A DNA stretch of 44,752 bases from a bacterium (GCA_024226315.1 JAAELT010000632.1:1-44752); one strand, 5' to 3'; numbered from the stretch's first letter, positions 6,958 to 15,814 are shown. The notes: a model not told the origin generated them from the letters alone. Program-made: numbers and translations.

Positions 6958-9383
6958 GTCGGTCTCCTTTCAGGTAGCTCTGCGGCCCAGCCCTCCAGGC
7001 CGCGCTCTTCGAGCCAGGCGGCGGGCCAGGCGTCTCTATGGCTTCGCTCGAGCTCGGCGATGCGCCTCAGGCTGTCCTTGTCGCTCGCGCCGACGAACGA
7101 CAGGGCCAGGGGGCCGAGCGTCAGGTCGATGAGCCGGCGGCCGTGGCTGGCGGTGTAGTAGTAGTCGCGCTTCGGCACGGCCGAGGCGACGGTTTCGATC
7201 TCTCTCGGATTGAGGCCGATCTCTGAGTAGAGGTCCCGGACGTGGTCGGTCGCGGCCTCGGGGTTGGGCAGGAAGATCTTGGTCGGGCAGGACTCGTAGA
7301 TGACGTAGCGCTTCTCCGAGCGGTGGAGGTCAGACAAGCTCTGGGTGGCGAAGACGACGGCGGCGTTCTTCTTGCGCAGCTCTTTGAGCCAGGTCTGGAT
7401 ACGCTCGGAGAAGAGGCCATGCATCAGAAACGTCCAGGCCTCGTCGATCACCAGCAGCGTCGGCCGGCCATCGAGACGCTGCTCGATGCGATGGAAGAGG
7501 TAGAGCAGCACCGGCACCACGACCTTCTCGCGAAGCTCCATCAGGTGACTCATCTCGAAGACTCCGAAGCGACCGTCGGTCAGGCCGTCAGCCTGCGCAT
7601 CGAGCAGCGAGCCGAGGTTGCCCTTCAGCGTGTAGGGCCGAATCGCCTCGCGCAGCGACTCGTCCTGGAGGCGGATCTCGAGATCGGTCAAGCTCCTCGA
7701 GGGCGAGCCTGCGAGCAGCTCGAGGGCCCGGTGAATGGCGGCGCGATGCGACGAGGTGATCGGATGTCCGAGCAGATCGAACAGCGTCTCGAGCCAGTCC
7801 GCCGCCCAGGCGCGCTCGTGAGGCTCGTCGATGCGTGCCAGCGGATAGAAGCACAGGTCGTCGCTCTCATCACCCGCGATCGCGTAGTGATCCCCGCCCG
7901 CGGCCTTGACCAACGGCATCGCCGAGTACCCCTTGTCGAAGACGAAGACCTGGGCTTCGGGATAGCGAAACCACTGGGCCGCGATCAGCCCTAGAAGCGT
8001 CGACTTGCCCGAACCCGTGGGGCCGACGACGAGGGTGTGGCCGACGTCTGAGACGTGGAGGTTGAGGCGAAACGGCGTCGACCCGGAGGTCGCGGCCCAG
8101 AGCAGCGCCGGGCTGCCTGAAGGGAAGAAGGGACAGGGGTTGGCCGGATGCCCGGCCCAGACGCTCGTCATCGGCAGCAGGTCGGCGAGGTTGCGCGTCG
8201 ACACCAGCGGCCGGCGGAGGTTGGGATAGCTGTGGCCCGGCAGGCTTCCCAGGTACGCTTCGATGGCGTTGACGTCCTCGAGCCGCGCGCTGAAGCCGTG
8301 ATTGCGCAGCTCCTTGAGCACCTGGCGGACCGCGTCCTCGAGCGGGCCGCGATCTTCGTCCATCAAGACGAGAAGCGGCGTGTAGTAGCCGTAGGCGACC
8401 TGCTGCGAGGCCACCTCGGTCATCGCGTCGTCGGCGTCCTCGGCCATCGCGACGGCGTCGCGATTGGGAAAGTGGGCCTTGCTCCGGCCGGCGGGCTGGA
8501 GAATGTCGGCTAAAAGCCCCATGAGACCGCGGCGCTTTTGCCACCACTTCATCCGGAAGCGGCGGATGTGCTTCTGAGCGGCTTCTACATCGAGCGGCAA
8601 CCAGCGGTTCGAGAAGCGGTAGGCGACGGCGAGACGATTCAGGAAGTCGAGGAGGCCAGGCGTCGAGTGGACCGGGAATCCCGTGATCGCGACCGGCGCG
8701 ATGTGCTGGCGCCCGATACGCGGCGCGAAGCCGCCGCAGAAGTCCTGAGCCCCGAGCAGAACGTCGAGGTAGCAGGGCGGATCGGTGAGGCGGACCCTTT
8801 GGTCGATCCCGGTGACGCAGAGGTGGAGGTGGGCGAGGAGCGCTTCTGAATCCAGGCGCTCAATCTTGAGCCGGGTGCCGAGCAAGTCCTCGAAGTCGTC
8901 GAGACGGCGGCGGAACAGCCGCAGCTGGTCCGCCCAGTCGAAGGGTCGGTCCTCGTCGCCCTCGATGAAGAAGCGCAGCGCGCGGGTGGTGACCTCCTGG
9001 GGCGGCAGGTGGGTTACGACGAGGACGTAGCGGGTCTCGAAGTTGCCGGACATCGAGCCGTACTGCTCCCGCCGCTCCTGGTCGATGAGCGCCGTGACGC
9101 CATCCGGGAACGCTCCCGGATCCGGGTAGCCGACCGCCGGTGAACGCACGGCGTCGGCATGCAGCATCCAGTCGCTACCGAGCGGCATCAAGGCGCTGTT
9201 CAAGTGCCGCGCCAGCACGCCGAGCTCCTGATCCGTTGCCGAGTCGACATCGGGTCCGCGGTAGGTCCAACCGGCGAGGAAGCTCCCGTCCTTGTTGACC
9301 AGGACGCCGGGCGCCACGAGAGCTCCCCAGTTGAGGAGATCCGCGAGACCCTGAGGCCGGCGGCGATGCTCGGGGAGAATCAT
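6954..9383 (-). CDS. trbE: TrbE / VirB4-like T4SS ATPase
   Basis: Energises pilus assembly and substrate transfer at the inner membrane. From ATG 9383 the product has 809 residues, the usual TrbE length. The N-terminal CagE/TrbE/VirB4 domain starts with HRRRPQGLADLLNWGALVAPG and GSFLAGWTYRGPD. Walker A is GPTGSGKST (454-462), and Walker B is LLVIDEAW in the C-terminal third, followed by a WLKELRKKNAAVVFATQS motif typical of VirB4. The frame is open upstream of 9383 but that part overlaps trbD. It sits 2 bases after the trbD stop. Confidence 0.97.
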   Translation of the reverse strand: MILPEHRRRPQGLADLLNWGALVAPGVLVNKDGSFLAGWTYRGPDVDSATDQELGVLARHLNSALMPLGSDWMLHADAVRSPAVGYPDPGAFPDGVTALIDQERREQYGSMSGNFETRYVLVVTHLPPQEVTTRALRFFIEGDEDRPFDWADQLRLFRRRLDDFEDLLGTRLKIERLDSEALLAHLHLCVTGIDQRVRLTDPPCYLDVLLGAQDFCGGFAPRIGRQHIAPVAITGFPVHSTPGLLDFLNRLAVAYRFSNRWLPLDVEAAQKHIRRFRMKWWQKRRGLMGLLADILQPAGRSKAHFPNRDAVAMAEDADDAMTEVASQQVAYGYYTPLLVLMDEDRGPLEDAVRQVLKELRNHGFSARLEDVNAIEAYLGSLPGHSYPNLRRPLVSTRNLADLLPMTSVWAGHPANPCPFFPSGSPALLWAATSGSTPFRLNLHVSDVGHTLVVGPTGSGKSTLLGLIAAQWFRYPEAQVFVFDKGYSAMPLVKAAGGDHYAIAGDESDDLCFYPLARIDEPHERAWAADWLETLFDLLGHPITSSHRAAIHRALELLAGSPSRSLTDLEIRLQDESLREAIRPYTLKGNLGSLLDAQADGLTDGRFGVFEMSHLMELREKVVVPVLLYLFHRIEQRLDGRPTLLVIDEAWTFLMHGLFSERIQTWLKELRKKNAAVVFATQSLSDLHRSEKRYVIYESCPTKIFLPNPEAATDHVRDLYSEIGLNPREIETVASAVPKRDYYYTASHGRRLIDLTLGPLALSFVGASDKDSLRRIAELERSHRDAWPAAWLEERGLEGWAAELPERRPT

Positions 9384-9385
9384 CC

Positions 9386-9709
9386 TCAGCGCGTCCGGGC
9401 CGCGAAGCAATGGACGGGCGCGAGCGGCGCGTGATGAAGCGCTCGCGCGGGATAGAAGGTCTGGTAGACGAGGTGGCGCCGATAGACCTGCCACATCTGG
9501 GGATCGAAACGGGCCGCCAGCACCATGGCCGAATGGCCGAGGGTCCCCAGCAGCGCGGCGAGCAGAAACGTCAGCGGATGGGGTCCGATCCCCAGGACCA
9601 GCACCGCGATCACGATACAGTTGACGAGGACGAGCTCACGCTCGGCACCGCCTAAGAGAATCGGCCGCACCAGAGAGGCGTGGAGCGGGGTGGCGAGCGC
9701 GGAGTCCAT
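9386..9709 (-). CDS. trbD: TrbD / VirB3-like inner-membrane protein
   Basis: A 107-residue protein with the TrbD/VirB3 layout: a short N-terminus (ATPLHASLVRPILLGGAERE), two adjacent hydrophobic helices (about 26-60, LVLVNCIVIAVLVLGIGPH and LTFLLAALLGTLGHSAMV) and a basic cytoplasmic tail with DPQMWQVYRRHLVYQTFYPA. VirB3 proteins work with the VirB4 ATPase, encoded next here. It is coupled to trbC by a one-base overlap (TGATG). Confidence 0.93.
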   Translation of the reverse strand: MDSALATPLHASLVRPILLGGAERELVLVNCIVIAVLVLGIGPHPLTFLLAALLGTLGHSAMVLAARFDPQMWQVYRRHLVYQTFYPARALHHAPLAPVHCFAARTR

Positions 9710-10032
9710 CAGACCACCGCTCCGGCGAAGCCCAGCGACGCGAGCAGGCTCACCGCAGCGAGCGCAATCGCACCGCCGAAGACGATCTGAGAGAGCTTTC
9801 GCCCCCCGGTCCCATGCTCGGTGAAAGCCCAGGTGATGCCGGCGACGACGATGGCGGCGATGATCATGAGCCGCGCCACGGTGCCAGTGAGGTTGTTGAC
9901 CAGGTTCTGGAGGCCGGTGTCCCAGGGCATCGGCGGACCGCCAGTCGAAGCCTGCGCAGTGGCCGGGAAGAAGACCACGAGGGCGGCGAGCAGGTAGAGA
10001 GGCAGGCGGGAGCGGCGGAAGTATTCAGTCAT
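9709..10032 (-). CDS. trbC: TrbC / VirB2-like major pilin precursor
   Basis: A 107-residue prepilin with a long signal peptide (about 1-28, ending FFPATAQA) and two hydrophobic helices (about 50-69, TVARLMIIAAIVVAGITWAF, and 80-107) split by a polar turn EHGTGGRK, the standard VirB2 layout. TrbC pilins of RP4 are cyclised by the TraF peptidase; a traF gene is present at 36592-37155, so the same processing is plausible here. It overlaps the end of trbB by 8 bases. Confidence 0.93.
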   Translation of the reverse strand: MTEYFRRSRLPLYLLAALVVFFPATAQASTGGPPMPWDTGLQNLVNNLTGTVARLMIIAAIVVAGITWAFTEHGTGGRKLSQIVFGGAIALAAVSLLASLGFAGAVV

Positions 10033-11023
10033 GTCTCATGCCTTTCGGTGAAGTGGGATCTGAGAGGGGTTCGACGAGGTAGCCGCTGGCGGGCTCATAG
10101 CCCTCGACGGAGAGCAGCTCTCGAGCCCGCCGGCGACTTCCCAAGCGCTCCATGTGGACGATGAGATCGACGGACGAGGCGACAAGCCGCGCCTGGGACG
10201 GAACGCCCGCTTCCTGAGCGAGGTGATCGAGGCGCTCGAGGGCGTCGAGAGCGCTGTTGGCGTGGACGGTCGCGCAGCCGCCGGGATTGCCGGTATGCCA
10301 GGCCTTCAAGAGGTCGTGCGCCTCGGCCCCCCGAACCTCCCCGATCACGATTCGGTCGGGGCGCAGCCGCAAACACGCCCGCACCAGGGCCCGCAGCGTG
10401 ACGTTCTCAGACGTATGGAGGGCCACGTGGTTGGGGGCCTCGCAGCGCAGCTCATAGGTGTCCTCGAGAATGACGAAGCGCTCGCCTCCGGCCGCTGAGA
10501 TCTCGGCCATCTCGTGGAGAATGGCGTTGACGAAGGTGGTCTTGCCGCTTCCCGGCCCGCCGGAGACGATGAGGTTTCGCCGCTTGTGGAGGGCATCGCG
10601 CAGCGCCTGGGCCTGCCAGGCTTCGAGGTCGCCGTCCGAGACGTACTGGGCGAGCGGAAAGAGGTGCGCCGCGCGCTTGCGGATAGCGAAGACGGGAGCT
10701 TCGACAACGGGAGGAAGAATCCCCTCAATACGGCTTCCGTCGAGCGGCAGCTCGGCCTCCAGAATCGGCTGCGCCTCACTGACGACCTGGTTGAGGAGGC
10801 CGGCGACTGTCGAGAGCAGACTGGCCGCCTGGGTCGGCGGCATCGAGGCGCCAGCGGGGACCATGCCGCGGGTGCGCAGATCGAGCCACAGCTGCCCGTC
10901 GGCGTTGAGCATGACCTCGGTGACGTCGTCGTCCTCGAGGGCGCGGAGGACGGTCTCGCCGAGTTCACGTCGCAGCGAGTCGCGATGTCTGAGGGTCTGT
11001 TCTGAGGTCCAGAGGTGAGTCAT
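10025..11023 (-). CDS. trbB: TrbB / VirB11-like hexameric secretion ATPase
   Basis: First gene of the trb operon. From ATG 11023 the product has 332 residues. Seen: N-terminal domain (1-130), Walker A GGPGSGKTT (155-163), Asp box ILEDTYELR (185-193), Walker B IVIGEVRG (225-232) and His box GCATVHANS (249-257), i.e. a complete VirB11/TrbB ATPase. The frame remains open to 11200 but the extension has no similarity and covers the promoter region. Residues 186-212 recur as a scrap at 207-287. Palindromic AGTAC sites lie immediately upstream and probably control the whole operon down to parB. Confidence 0.97.
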   Translation of the reverse strand: MTHLWTSEQTLRHRDSLRRELGETVLRALEDDDVTEVMLNADGQLWLDLRTRGMVPAGASMPPTQAASLLSTVAGLLNQVVSEAQPILEAELPLDGSRIEGILPPVVEAPVFAIRKRAAHLFPLAQYVSDGDLEAWQAQALRDALHKRRNLIVSGGPGSGKTTFVNAILHEMAEISAAGGERFVILEDTYELRCEAPNHVALHTSENVTLRALVRACLRLRPDRIVIGEVRGAEAHDLLKAWHTGNPGGCATVHANSALDALERLDHLAQEAGVPSQARLVASSVDLIVHMERLGSRRRARELLSVEGYEPASGYLVEPLSDPTSPKGMRHD

Positions 11024-11034
11024 GGCGTTAATAA

Positions 11035-11048
11035 AGTACGTCTGTACT
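11035..11048. promoter_or_regulatory. Inverted repeat AGTAC-N4-GTACT before trbB
   Basis: The sequence AGTACgtctGTACT is a perfect 5-bp inverted repeat with a 4-base centre, 12 bases before the trbB start codon. Further GTACT-containing sites occur at 11309-11337 and around 16.04-16.12 kb, so this is probably the binding site of a dimeric regulator acting on the trb promoter. The regulator is unknown; the HTH proteins at 32096, 40650 and 42956 are candidates. Confidence 0.5.
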
Positions 11049-11308
11049 CTAGTAACGCATACACCTGTGCTCTCTGTTAAGAGGGAGTCTGATCTCGCCC
11101 GAGTTCCTCTGCTCTCCCCCCCATGCGGCGTCACGGGCGACGAAATCGACCCTTGAAGCCTCCGAGGACAGATAGACCACCGCGGGCCGGTCAAGGGCAT
11201 CGCGCCGGGTGGGCACTCAGGTCCGGGAAGCGTGCGTAGCGACCGGTGCCTGTCGAGAGGGTCCTACCGGTAGCAAGACGTACAGTGCAGAGAAATTCCA
11301 GCCAGAAT

Positions 11309-11338
11309 AGTACGTACTCTCAACGAAGTGCGTACTCG
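11309..11338. promoter_or_regulatory. Palindrome AGTACGTACT plus GTGCGTACTC half-site
   Basis: Position 11309-11318 is the perfect 10-bp palindrome AGTACGTACT, preceded by 'gaat'. A second GTGCGTACTC follows at 11328-11337. The 18 bases 11311-11328 resemble 16107-16124 at 13 of 18 positions. These lie in the gap between the divergently read ends of trbB (start at 11023) and the end of the TPR gene (11407), and look like operator or promoter sites. Confidence 0.45.
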
Positions 11339-11406
11339 ACCGTCGCCTTGCGGCGTTGGCCGGCCTGACACACTGATTCCTCGGAGGTTCGGACGACGAG
11401 AGCCAG

Positions 11407-12477
11407 TCAGAGCCACGAAACAGGCAATCCGTCAGACTTCGTTTCCTCGCGTCCCTGGCAACCTCTTTCGCGTTGCTTTAGCTCCAGGACGCTGGCGAAC
11501 TCGGCTTCGGCCTCCGCCGACCTGCCCTGCTCTCGAAGAACCTCCCCCAGGTACTCGTGGCCCGTCGCCAACTCGGGATCGAGCTCGAGCGCCCGGCGCA
11601 AGCTCACCTCCGCCTGTTCCAGGCTCCCCTGCTTCCAGAGGACAGCCCCCAGGTTGTTGTGGGAGGCCACACTGTCGGGATTGAGCTCGAGCGCCTTTCG
11701 GTAGCTCGTCGCCGCTTCGTCCAGCTTCTGCTGCCTCTGAAGGACGGCTCCCAGGTTGTGTTGGGCCGTCGCATCATCGGAATCAAGCTCGAGCGCCCTG
11801 CGGAAGCTCGCCTCCGCCTCTTTCAACTTCCCCCGGTCCTCAAGGAGAGCTCCCAGGTTCTTGTGAGTCTCCACATTTTCGGAATCGAGCTCGAGCGCCC
11901 TTTGGAAGCTCGCCTCCGCATCGTCCAGTTTCCCCTGCTTCGCCAGGACGACGGCCAGATTGCCATGGCTCGTCGCCAAGCCGGCGTCGAATTCGATCAC
12001 CCGGCGTAGGTTGGCCTCCGCCTCTTCGAGTCTCCCCAGACTCTGAAGGACCGCCCCCAGGTTGTTGTGGGCCGCAACATCATCGGGATCGATCTCGAGC
12101 GCCGTGCGCAGGCTGGCCTCCGCCTCGTCCAGCCTCTCCTGACTTAGAAGGACGGCCCCCAGGTTGTTGTGGGCCGTCAGATCACCGGGATCAAGCTCGA
12201 TTACGCGGCGGAAGCTCGCCTCCGCAGCTTCCAGCATCCCATGCTGCCAGAGGGTAGTCCCCAGTTTCTTATGGCCCGCCACGTCGTCAGGGTCCAGCTC
12301 GCGCGCCCGTTCCGCTGCCCAGTCTTCTTGTAGCCCTTGCAGCCCCTTGACGAATTCCTCCAAGTCCTTTGGGGCAGCGTGGGATACTGCCCACCGGAGC
12401 AACAGGAAGTAACCGAAAACAACGAGAAAGCCGAGGAGGAGACAGCCCAGGACCACAAGTAAGCACGTTGTCAACAT
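11407..12477 (-). CDS. Membrane-anchored tetratricopeptide-repeat protein
   Basis: From ATG 12477, preceded by AAGGAGGA at a good distance, the product has 356 residues; an in-frame start further upstream is less likely. One N-terminal membrane helix (about 3-28, TCLLVVLGCLLLGFLVVFGY) is followed by a charged linker and about eight 34-residue TPR units, each close to 'A..NLGAVL...g.LdEAEASfRrALELDpd'. The repeats are so alike that the DNA is also repetitive. Topology is probably N-out or signal-anchor; the side of the repeats is not certain. It is divergent from the TIR-NB-ARC-TPR gene with 266 bases between, so the two may share a promoter region and a pathway, but nothing proves it. Confidence 0.85.
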   Translation of the reverse strand: MLTTCLLVVLGCLLLGFLVVFGYFLLLRWAVSHAAPKDLEEFVKGLQGLQEDWAAERARELDPDDVAGHKKLGTTLWQHGMLEAAEASFRRVIELDPGDLTAHNNLGAVLLSQERLDEAEASLRTALEIDPDDVAAHNNLGAVLQSLGRLEEAEANLRRVIEFDAGLATSHGNLAVVLAKQGKLDDAEASFQRALELDSENVETHKNLGALLEDRGKLKEAEASFRRALELDSDDATAQHNLGAVLQRQQKLDEAATSYRKALELNPDSVASHNNLGAVLWKQGSLEQAEVSLRRALELDPELATGHEYLGEVLREQGRSAEAEAEFASVLELKQRERGCQGREETKSDGLPVSWL

Positions 12478-12743
12478 CAGACTTCCTCCTTCTGAAACTC
12501 TGGGATAGGGAGGACACCCCACTCCATGCTGCCACTTACCGCGGGCCGACCGCCATGCCCAAAAGGGTGGGGAGACGCGCAGGCGTGGCCCTGCTCGTCG
12601 CTGAGAAGCTAGACACCGAGCGGGGACGAAATCTCGGCGCCTGCGTCAAGTTTCGTCGTCGCGAACGACCTTGTGGGTCGCGAGTGCAACGAGCGGCCCG
12701 CTAGAATGCTCCGACACCGACAGTCAAGAAGGGCCACCGCTGG

Positions 12744-15218
12744 ATGTCCCAGGCCGAGAGATTCGACGTTTTCCTCAGCCACAACAGCAGCGACAAGCCG
12801 ACCGTCATCGAGATCGGCGAGTTGCTGAAGGCTCGTGGGCTGAAGGTGTGGCTCGACGTCTGGGAGCTGCGGCCGGGCCTGCCGTGGCAGGAGCAGGTCG
12901 AAAACGTGATCAAGGCGACTCGGGCCGCCGCCATCTTGATCGGCCGGGACGGCCGAGGACCGTGGCAAGAGCTGGAGATGCGGGCCGTTCTCGCTCAGTT
13001 CGTGCGGCGTCGAGCACCCGCTATTCCTGTCTTGCTTCCCGGAGCTGCCGCCGAGCCCGATCTGCCTCTCTTTCTCCAGGAGTTCACCTGGGTGGATTTC
13101 AGAAACGGCCTGGACCGCCAGGGTCTCGATCGGCTGGCGTGGGGCATTACCGGCGCGAAGCCGCTGAGCAGACCGAAGGAAGAGGAGTTCGTCGGCCGCC
13201 GAGCACCAGCGGTTCACAATCTACCTTCCAGTTCCCTCGGGACCCTGTTCAAGGGCCGCGCCGAGCTACTGACGACGGTTGCCGCGGATCTCGAGCTCAA
13301 CCCGGCGGCGGCGATCGTGCAGCACCAACGGGTCATTCACGGCCTAGGGGGCATCGGCAAGACCCGGCTGGCGGTGGAGTATGCCTGGCGCTCGGCCGAG
13401 CGTTACCGGTGGGCGTTCTTCGTCCCGGCGAGCAGTCGGGAGGCGCTGAATCGTGGCTTGGTACGGCTCGCAGATCCGGATCTGATGAATCTCAAGGTAG
13501 AAGACGTGGCGGAGAAGGAGACCGTGAAGCACGTGCTGCGGTGGCTCCGGGATCATGGCCAGTGGCTCTTGATCCTCGACAACGTCGACTCGGAGGAAGC
13601 GGCGCTGGCGGTGCGAGAGCTTCTGCCGCTTCTCGGCGAACATGTGCTCGTCACCTCCCGGCTCGCGGCGTGGCCAGGGATCCCGAGACGCAACGTCGAG
13701 AAGCTCGAACCCGTAGATGGGGCACGCTATCTCCTCGAGCGGACCGACGGCGAGCGGCGCTCGAGCGACGGCGACGATGAGCTCGCAAGACGCCTGGCCG
13801 AGTTGCTCGACGGTCTGCCACTCGCGCTCGAGCAGGCCGGGGCGCAGATCGCGGCCGAAGGTCTGAGTTTCAGGCAGTATCTCGAGGCCTGGGAGGGGGA
13901 TCATTCGACGGTCTTGGAGTGGTTCGATCGGCTTCAGATACCAGGTTATCCGGCGTCTCTAGCGGTGACCTGGCAACGGAGCTTTACGCAACTGGCACCG
14001 GTTTCACGGGCATTGCTGCGGCTGCTGGCTCACCTGGCAGCGGATCCGGTCCCAGTAGAGATGCTCGAATCGGGAGCCGAGGTACTGGAAGAAGGAGTCA
14101 AGCTACTCGATGACGAGACCGAGTCGAGCACCCGAACAGCCTCGCCGGCCGAAGCGCTGGCAGGGTTGGTGAAGTACTCGCTGATTACCCGGCTCGAGAA
14201 CGATGTGAGGATTCATCGAATGGTACAGGAGGTAGTGCGCGGGCGCATTCCCGAAGCTCGCCGCCGCGACTGGGTCGAGAAAGCGGTCCGCATGGTCGAC
14301 GAGTTCTCACCTGCCCATCCAGACGACGGGCGAACCTGGCCCATCTGGGATCGGCTACGCCCCCATGCGGGGCGGGTGATCGAGCTCGCCGAGCGCGCTG
14401 GCATCGAAACGGCGGCTTCGAGGCTCATGGGTAACTTGGGGATCTTGTTGAACACCAAGTGCGTCTACTCGGAGGCCGAGCCGTTGATCCGGCGACAACT
14501 GGAGATCTACAAAGGCACCTACGGGTCCGAACATGAAGCTGTCGCCATTAGCCTCAACAACCTGGCCATGTTGCTCAAAGAGACGAACCGTCCGGCTGAG
14601 GCTGAAGCGTTGATCCGCCGCGCGATTGAGATCGACGAAGGTGTCTTTGGTACCGATTCCCCGGCGGTCGCTAACAACCTCAACAACCTGGCGACGGTCC
14701 TCGAGGCGACGAACCGTCTTGCGGAAGCCGAGTCTCTGATGCGCCGCGCTCTCGATATCAACATGAGCACTTATGGTTTTGGACATCCCAACGTCGCCAC
14801 CGCCCTCAGCAACCTAGCTCATCTGGTCTACAAGGCGAACCGTCCAGCCGAGGCCGAGTTATTGATGCGGCGCGCTCTTAAGAGCAGTGAAGATTCCGAA
14901 GATCCCGGTTTCGCTACTCGCCTCAACAACCTCGCGGCTTTGCTGCAGGCGACGCACCGTCCAGCAGAAGCCGAGCCGCTCCTTCGCCGCGCTCTCGAGA
15001 TCAAGGAAACCTCGTTTGGCCCCGAACATCCTGAAGTCGCTCTAGTCCTCCAAAACCTCGCTCAGTTGCGCCAGGCGACGAACCGTCCAGCGGAGGCCGA
15101 GCCGCTCCTTCGCCGCGCTCTCGAGATCCTCACGCAGAGTTTCGGGGTCGAGCACCCGTCCTCACGGGCGGTGCAGGCGAATCTGGACAGACTGTTGCAG
15201 GCGATGGCAGACGAGTAA
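12744..15218 (+). CDS. TIR-NB-ARC-TPR protein (bacterial NLR-like STAND ATPase)
   Basis: An 824-residue three-part protein. Residues 5-137: TIR domain (FDVFLSHNSSDK, then KVWLDVWELRPG), with the probable NADase glutamate E76 in PWQELEMR. Residues about 165-480: NB-ARC/STAND ATPase with Walker A HGLGGIGKT (199-207), Walker B WLLILDNVD (274-282), a sensor region VLVTSR (301-306) and the GLPL motif (357-360), then a winged-helix region. Residues about 550-820: six 42-residue kinesin-light-chain TPRs (LNNLA.ll..tnRpaEAE.L.RRALEI). Known family behaviour: a ligand bound by the repeats drives assembly and TIR NAD+ cleavage, killing or arresting the infected cell. The target here is unknown. ATG 12744 has a weak GAAGGG site. 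A relaxase remnant follows immediately. Confidence 0.93.
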   Translation: MSQAERFDVFLSHNSSDKPTVIEIGELLKARGLKVWLDVWELRPGLPWQEQVENVIKATRAAAILIGRDGRGPWQELEMRAVLAQFVRRRAPAIPVLLPGAAAEPDLPLFLQEFTWVDFRNGLDRQGLDRLAWGITGAKPLSRPKEEEFVGRRAPAVHNLPSSSLGTLFKGRAELLTTVAADLELNPAAAIVQHQRVIHGLGGIGKTRLAVEYAWRSAERYRWAFFVPASSREALNRGLVRLADPDLMNLKVEDVAEKETVKHVLRWLRDHGQWLLILDNVDSEEAALAVRELLPLLGEHVLVTSRLAAWPGIPRRNVEKLEPVDGARYLLERTDGERRSSDGDDELARRLAELLDGLPLALEQAGAQIAAEGLSFRQYLEAWEGDHSTVLEWFDRLQIPGYPASLAVTWQRSFTQLAPVSRALLRLLAHLAADPVPVEMLESGAEVLEEGVKLLDDETESSTRTASPAEALAGLVKYSLITRLENDVRIHRMVQEVVRGRIPEARRRDWVEKAVRMVDEFSPAHPDDGRTWPIWDRLRPHAGRVIELAERAGIETAASRLMGNLGILLNTKCVYSEAEPLIRRQLEIYKGTYGSEHEAVAISLNNLAMLLKETNRPAEAEALIRRAIEIDEGVFGTDSPAVANNLNNLATVLEATNRLAEAESLMRRALDINMSTYGFGHPNVATALSNLAHLVYKANRPAEAELLMRRALKSSEDSEDPGFATRLNNLAALLQATHRPAEAEPLLRRALEIKETSFGPEHPEVALVLQNLAQLRQATNRPAEAEPLLRRALEILTQSFGVEHPSSRAVQANLDRLLQAMADE

Positions 15219-15238
15219 CGGTGGAGAAAGAGCAAAGT

Positions 15239-15679
15239 GAGCTCGCGCTCCTGCTGCCTGAGGCTCCACTCGATCCGTGCATAGTCATGACCAGCGCGCC
15301 ACGCCTTCCGGGTCGCGGGGTTCACGCGGTTGACCATGACGTGGACGTGCTGGTGCTCGGTGTCCTCGTGGGCGAGGAGCACCGCCTGGTGATGCTCGAG
15401 TCCGAGGTCGCGAAGCGTGCGTTCAGCGACCCCGCGAAGCACCTCCGGCTCCAAGCGCTCCTGCGGATCGAGGCTGATCGAGAGGTGGTAGACGGGCTTC
15501 TCGACCCGCGGGTTCTCGGCCGCGGTCGAGTGCATGACGGAGGGTGCAAACTCCGGATCGACGATGAGGTTGCGGGTCGAGATCTACGCGACCCGATCCT
15601 GCTGCTTCCCGTCCTGGCCCTGCAGCAGGTAGGTCAAAAGGCCCTTGAAGCCCCTGCCGCGGGTGACCTTGCCGGTCAT
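15239..15679 (-). pseudogene. Truncated relaxase gene with a premature amber codon
   Basis: This segment aligns base for base (few mismatches) with the first part of the intact relaxase gene (38140-38579). The frame starts at ATG 15679 (MTGKVTRGRGFKGLLTYLLQ...), but codon 32, TGG (Trp32) in the intact gene, is TAG here (15584-15586). Beyond it the frame again matches (MHSTAAENPRVEKPVYHLSI..., with the metal motif HEDTEHQHVHVMVN) until homology ends near 15239, so the C-terminal two thirds are missing. An internal ATG could still make a fragment holding the HxDxxHxH motif but lacking the catalytic Tyr17. Clearly a dead copy. Confidence 0.9.
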
Positions 15680-15790
15680 GCGAGCTTCTCCAAAGCAGCC
15701 ACGAGCTGGGCCAGCACCGACTCGAGGCGCCGCGAGAGCCCGACGCGCCGGGACGCGTTGGCGGCCCGAGCGAGCTAATTCAAGTTTTAT
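15676..15790 (-). pseudogene. C-terminal scrap of mobC upstream of the dead relaxase
   Basis: Reads ...ARSSQLARAANASRRVGLSRR-like sequence ending ALEKLA and stop at 15676-15678, overlapping the ATG of the relaxase remnant exactly as in the intact mobC-relaxase pair (38576-38579). Homology to the intact copy stops near 15788, in the middle of the conserved NNLNQLAR region. The junction is followed by two copies of TTATGTGGAGT. Together with the relaxase remnant this is a 550-bp direct repeat of 38.14-38.69 kb. Confidence 0.8.
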
Positions 15791-15814
15791 GTGGAGTGGT
15801 CGGTTATGTGGAGT
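15787..15814 (+). repeat. Tandem pair TTATGTGGAGT at the homology breakpoint
   Basis: TTATGTGGAGT occurs at 15787-15797 and 15804-15814 (period 17), exactly where similarity to the intact mobC region ends. It could be a footprint of the recombination or insertion that truncated this copy. Confidence 0.5.

Larger units (their letters stand above)
11024..11406. other. Non-coding leader of the trb operon
   Basis: A 383-base gap between the trbB start and the end of the TPR gene. No coding frame here is convincing. It holds the two AGTAC sites listed separately and must contain the trb promoter; I cannot place -35 and -10 boxes with confidence. Confidence 0.6.
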
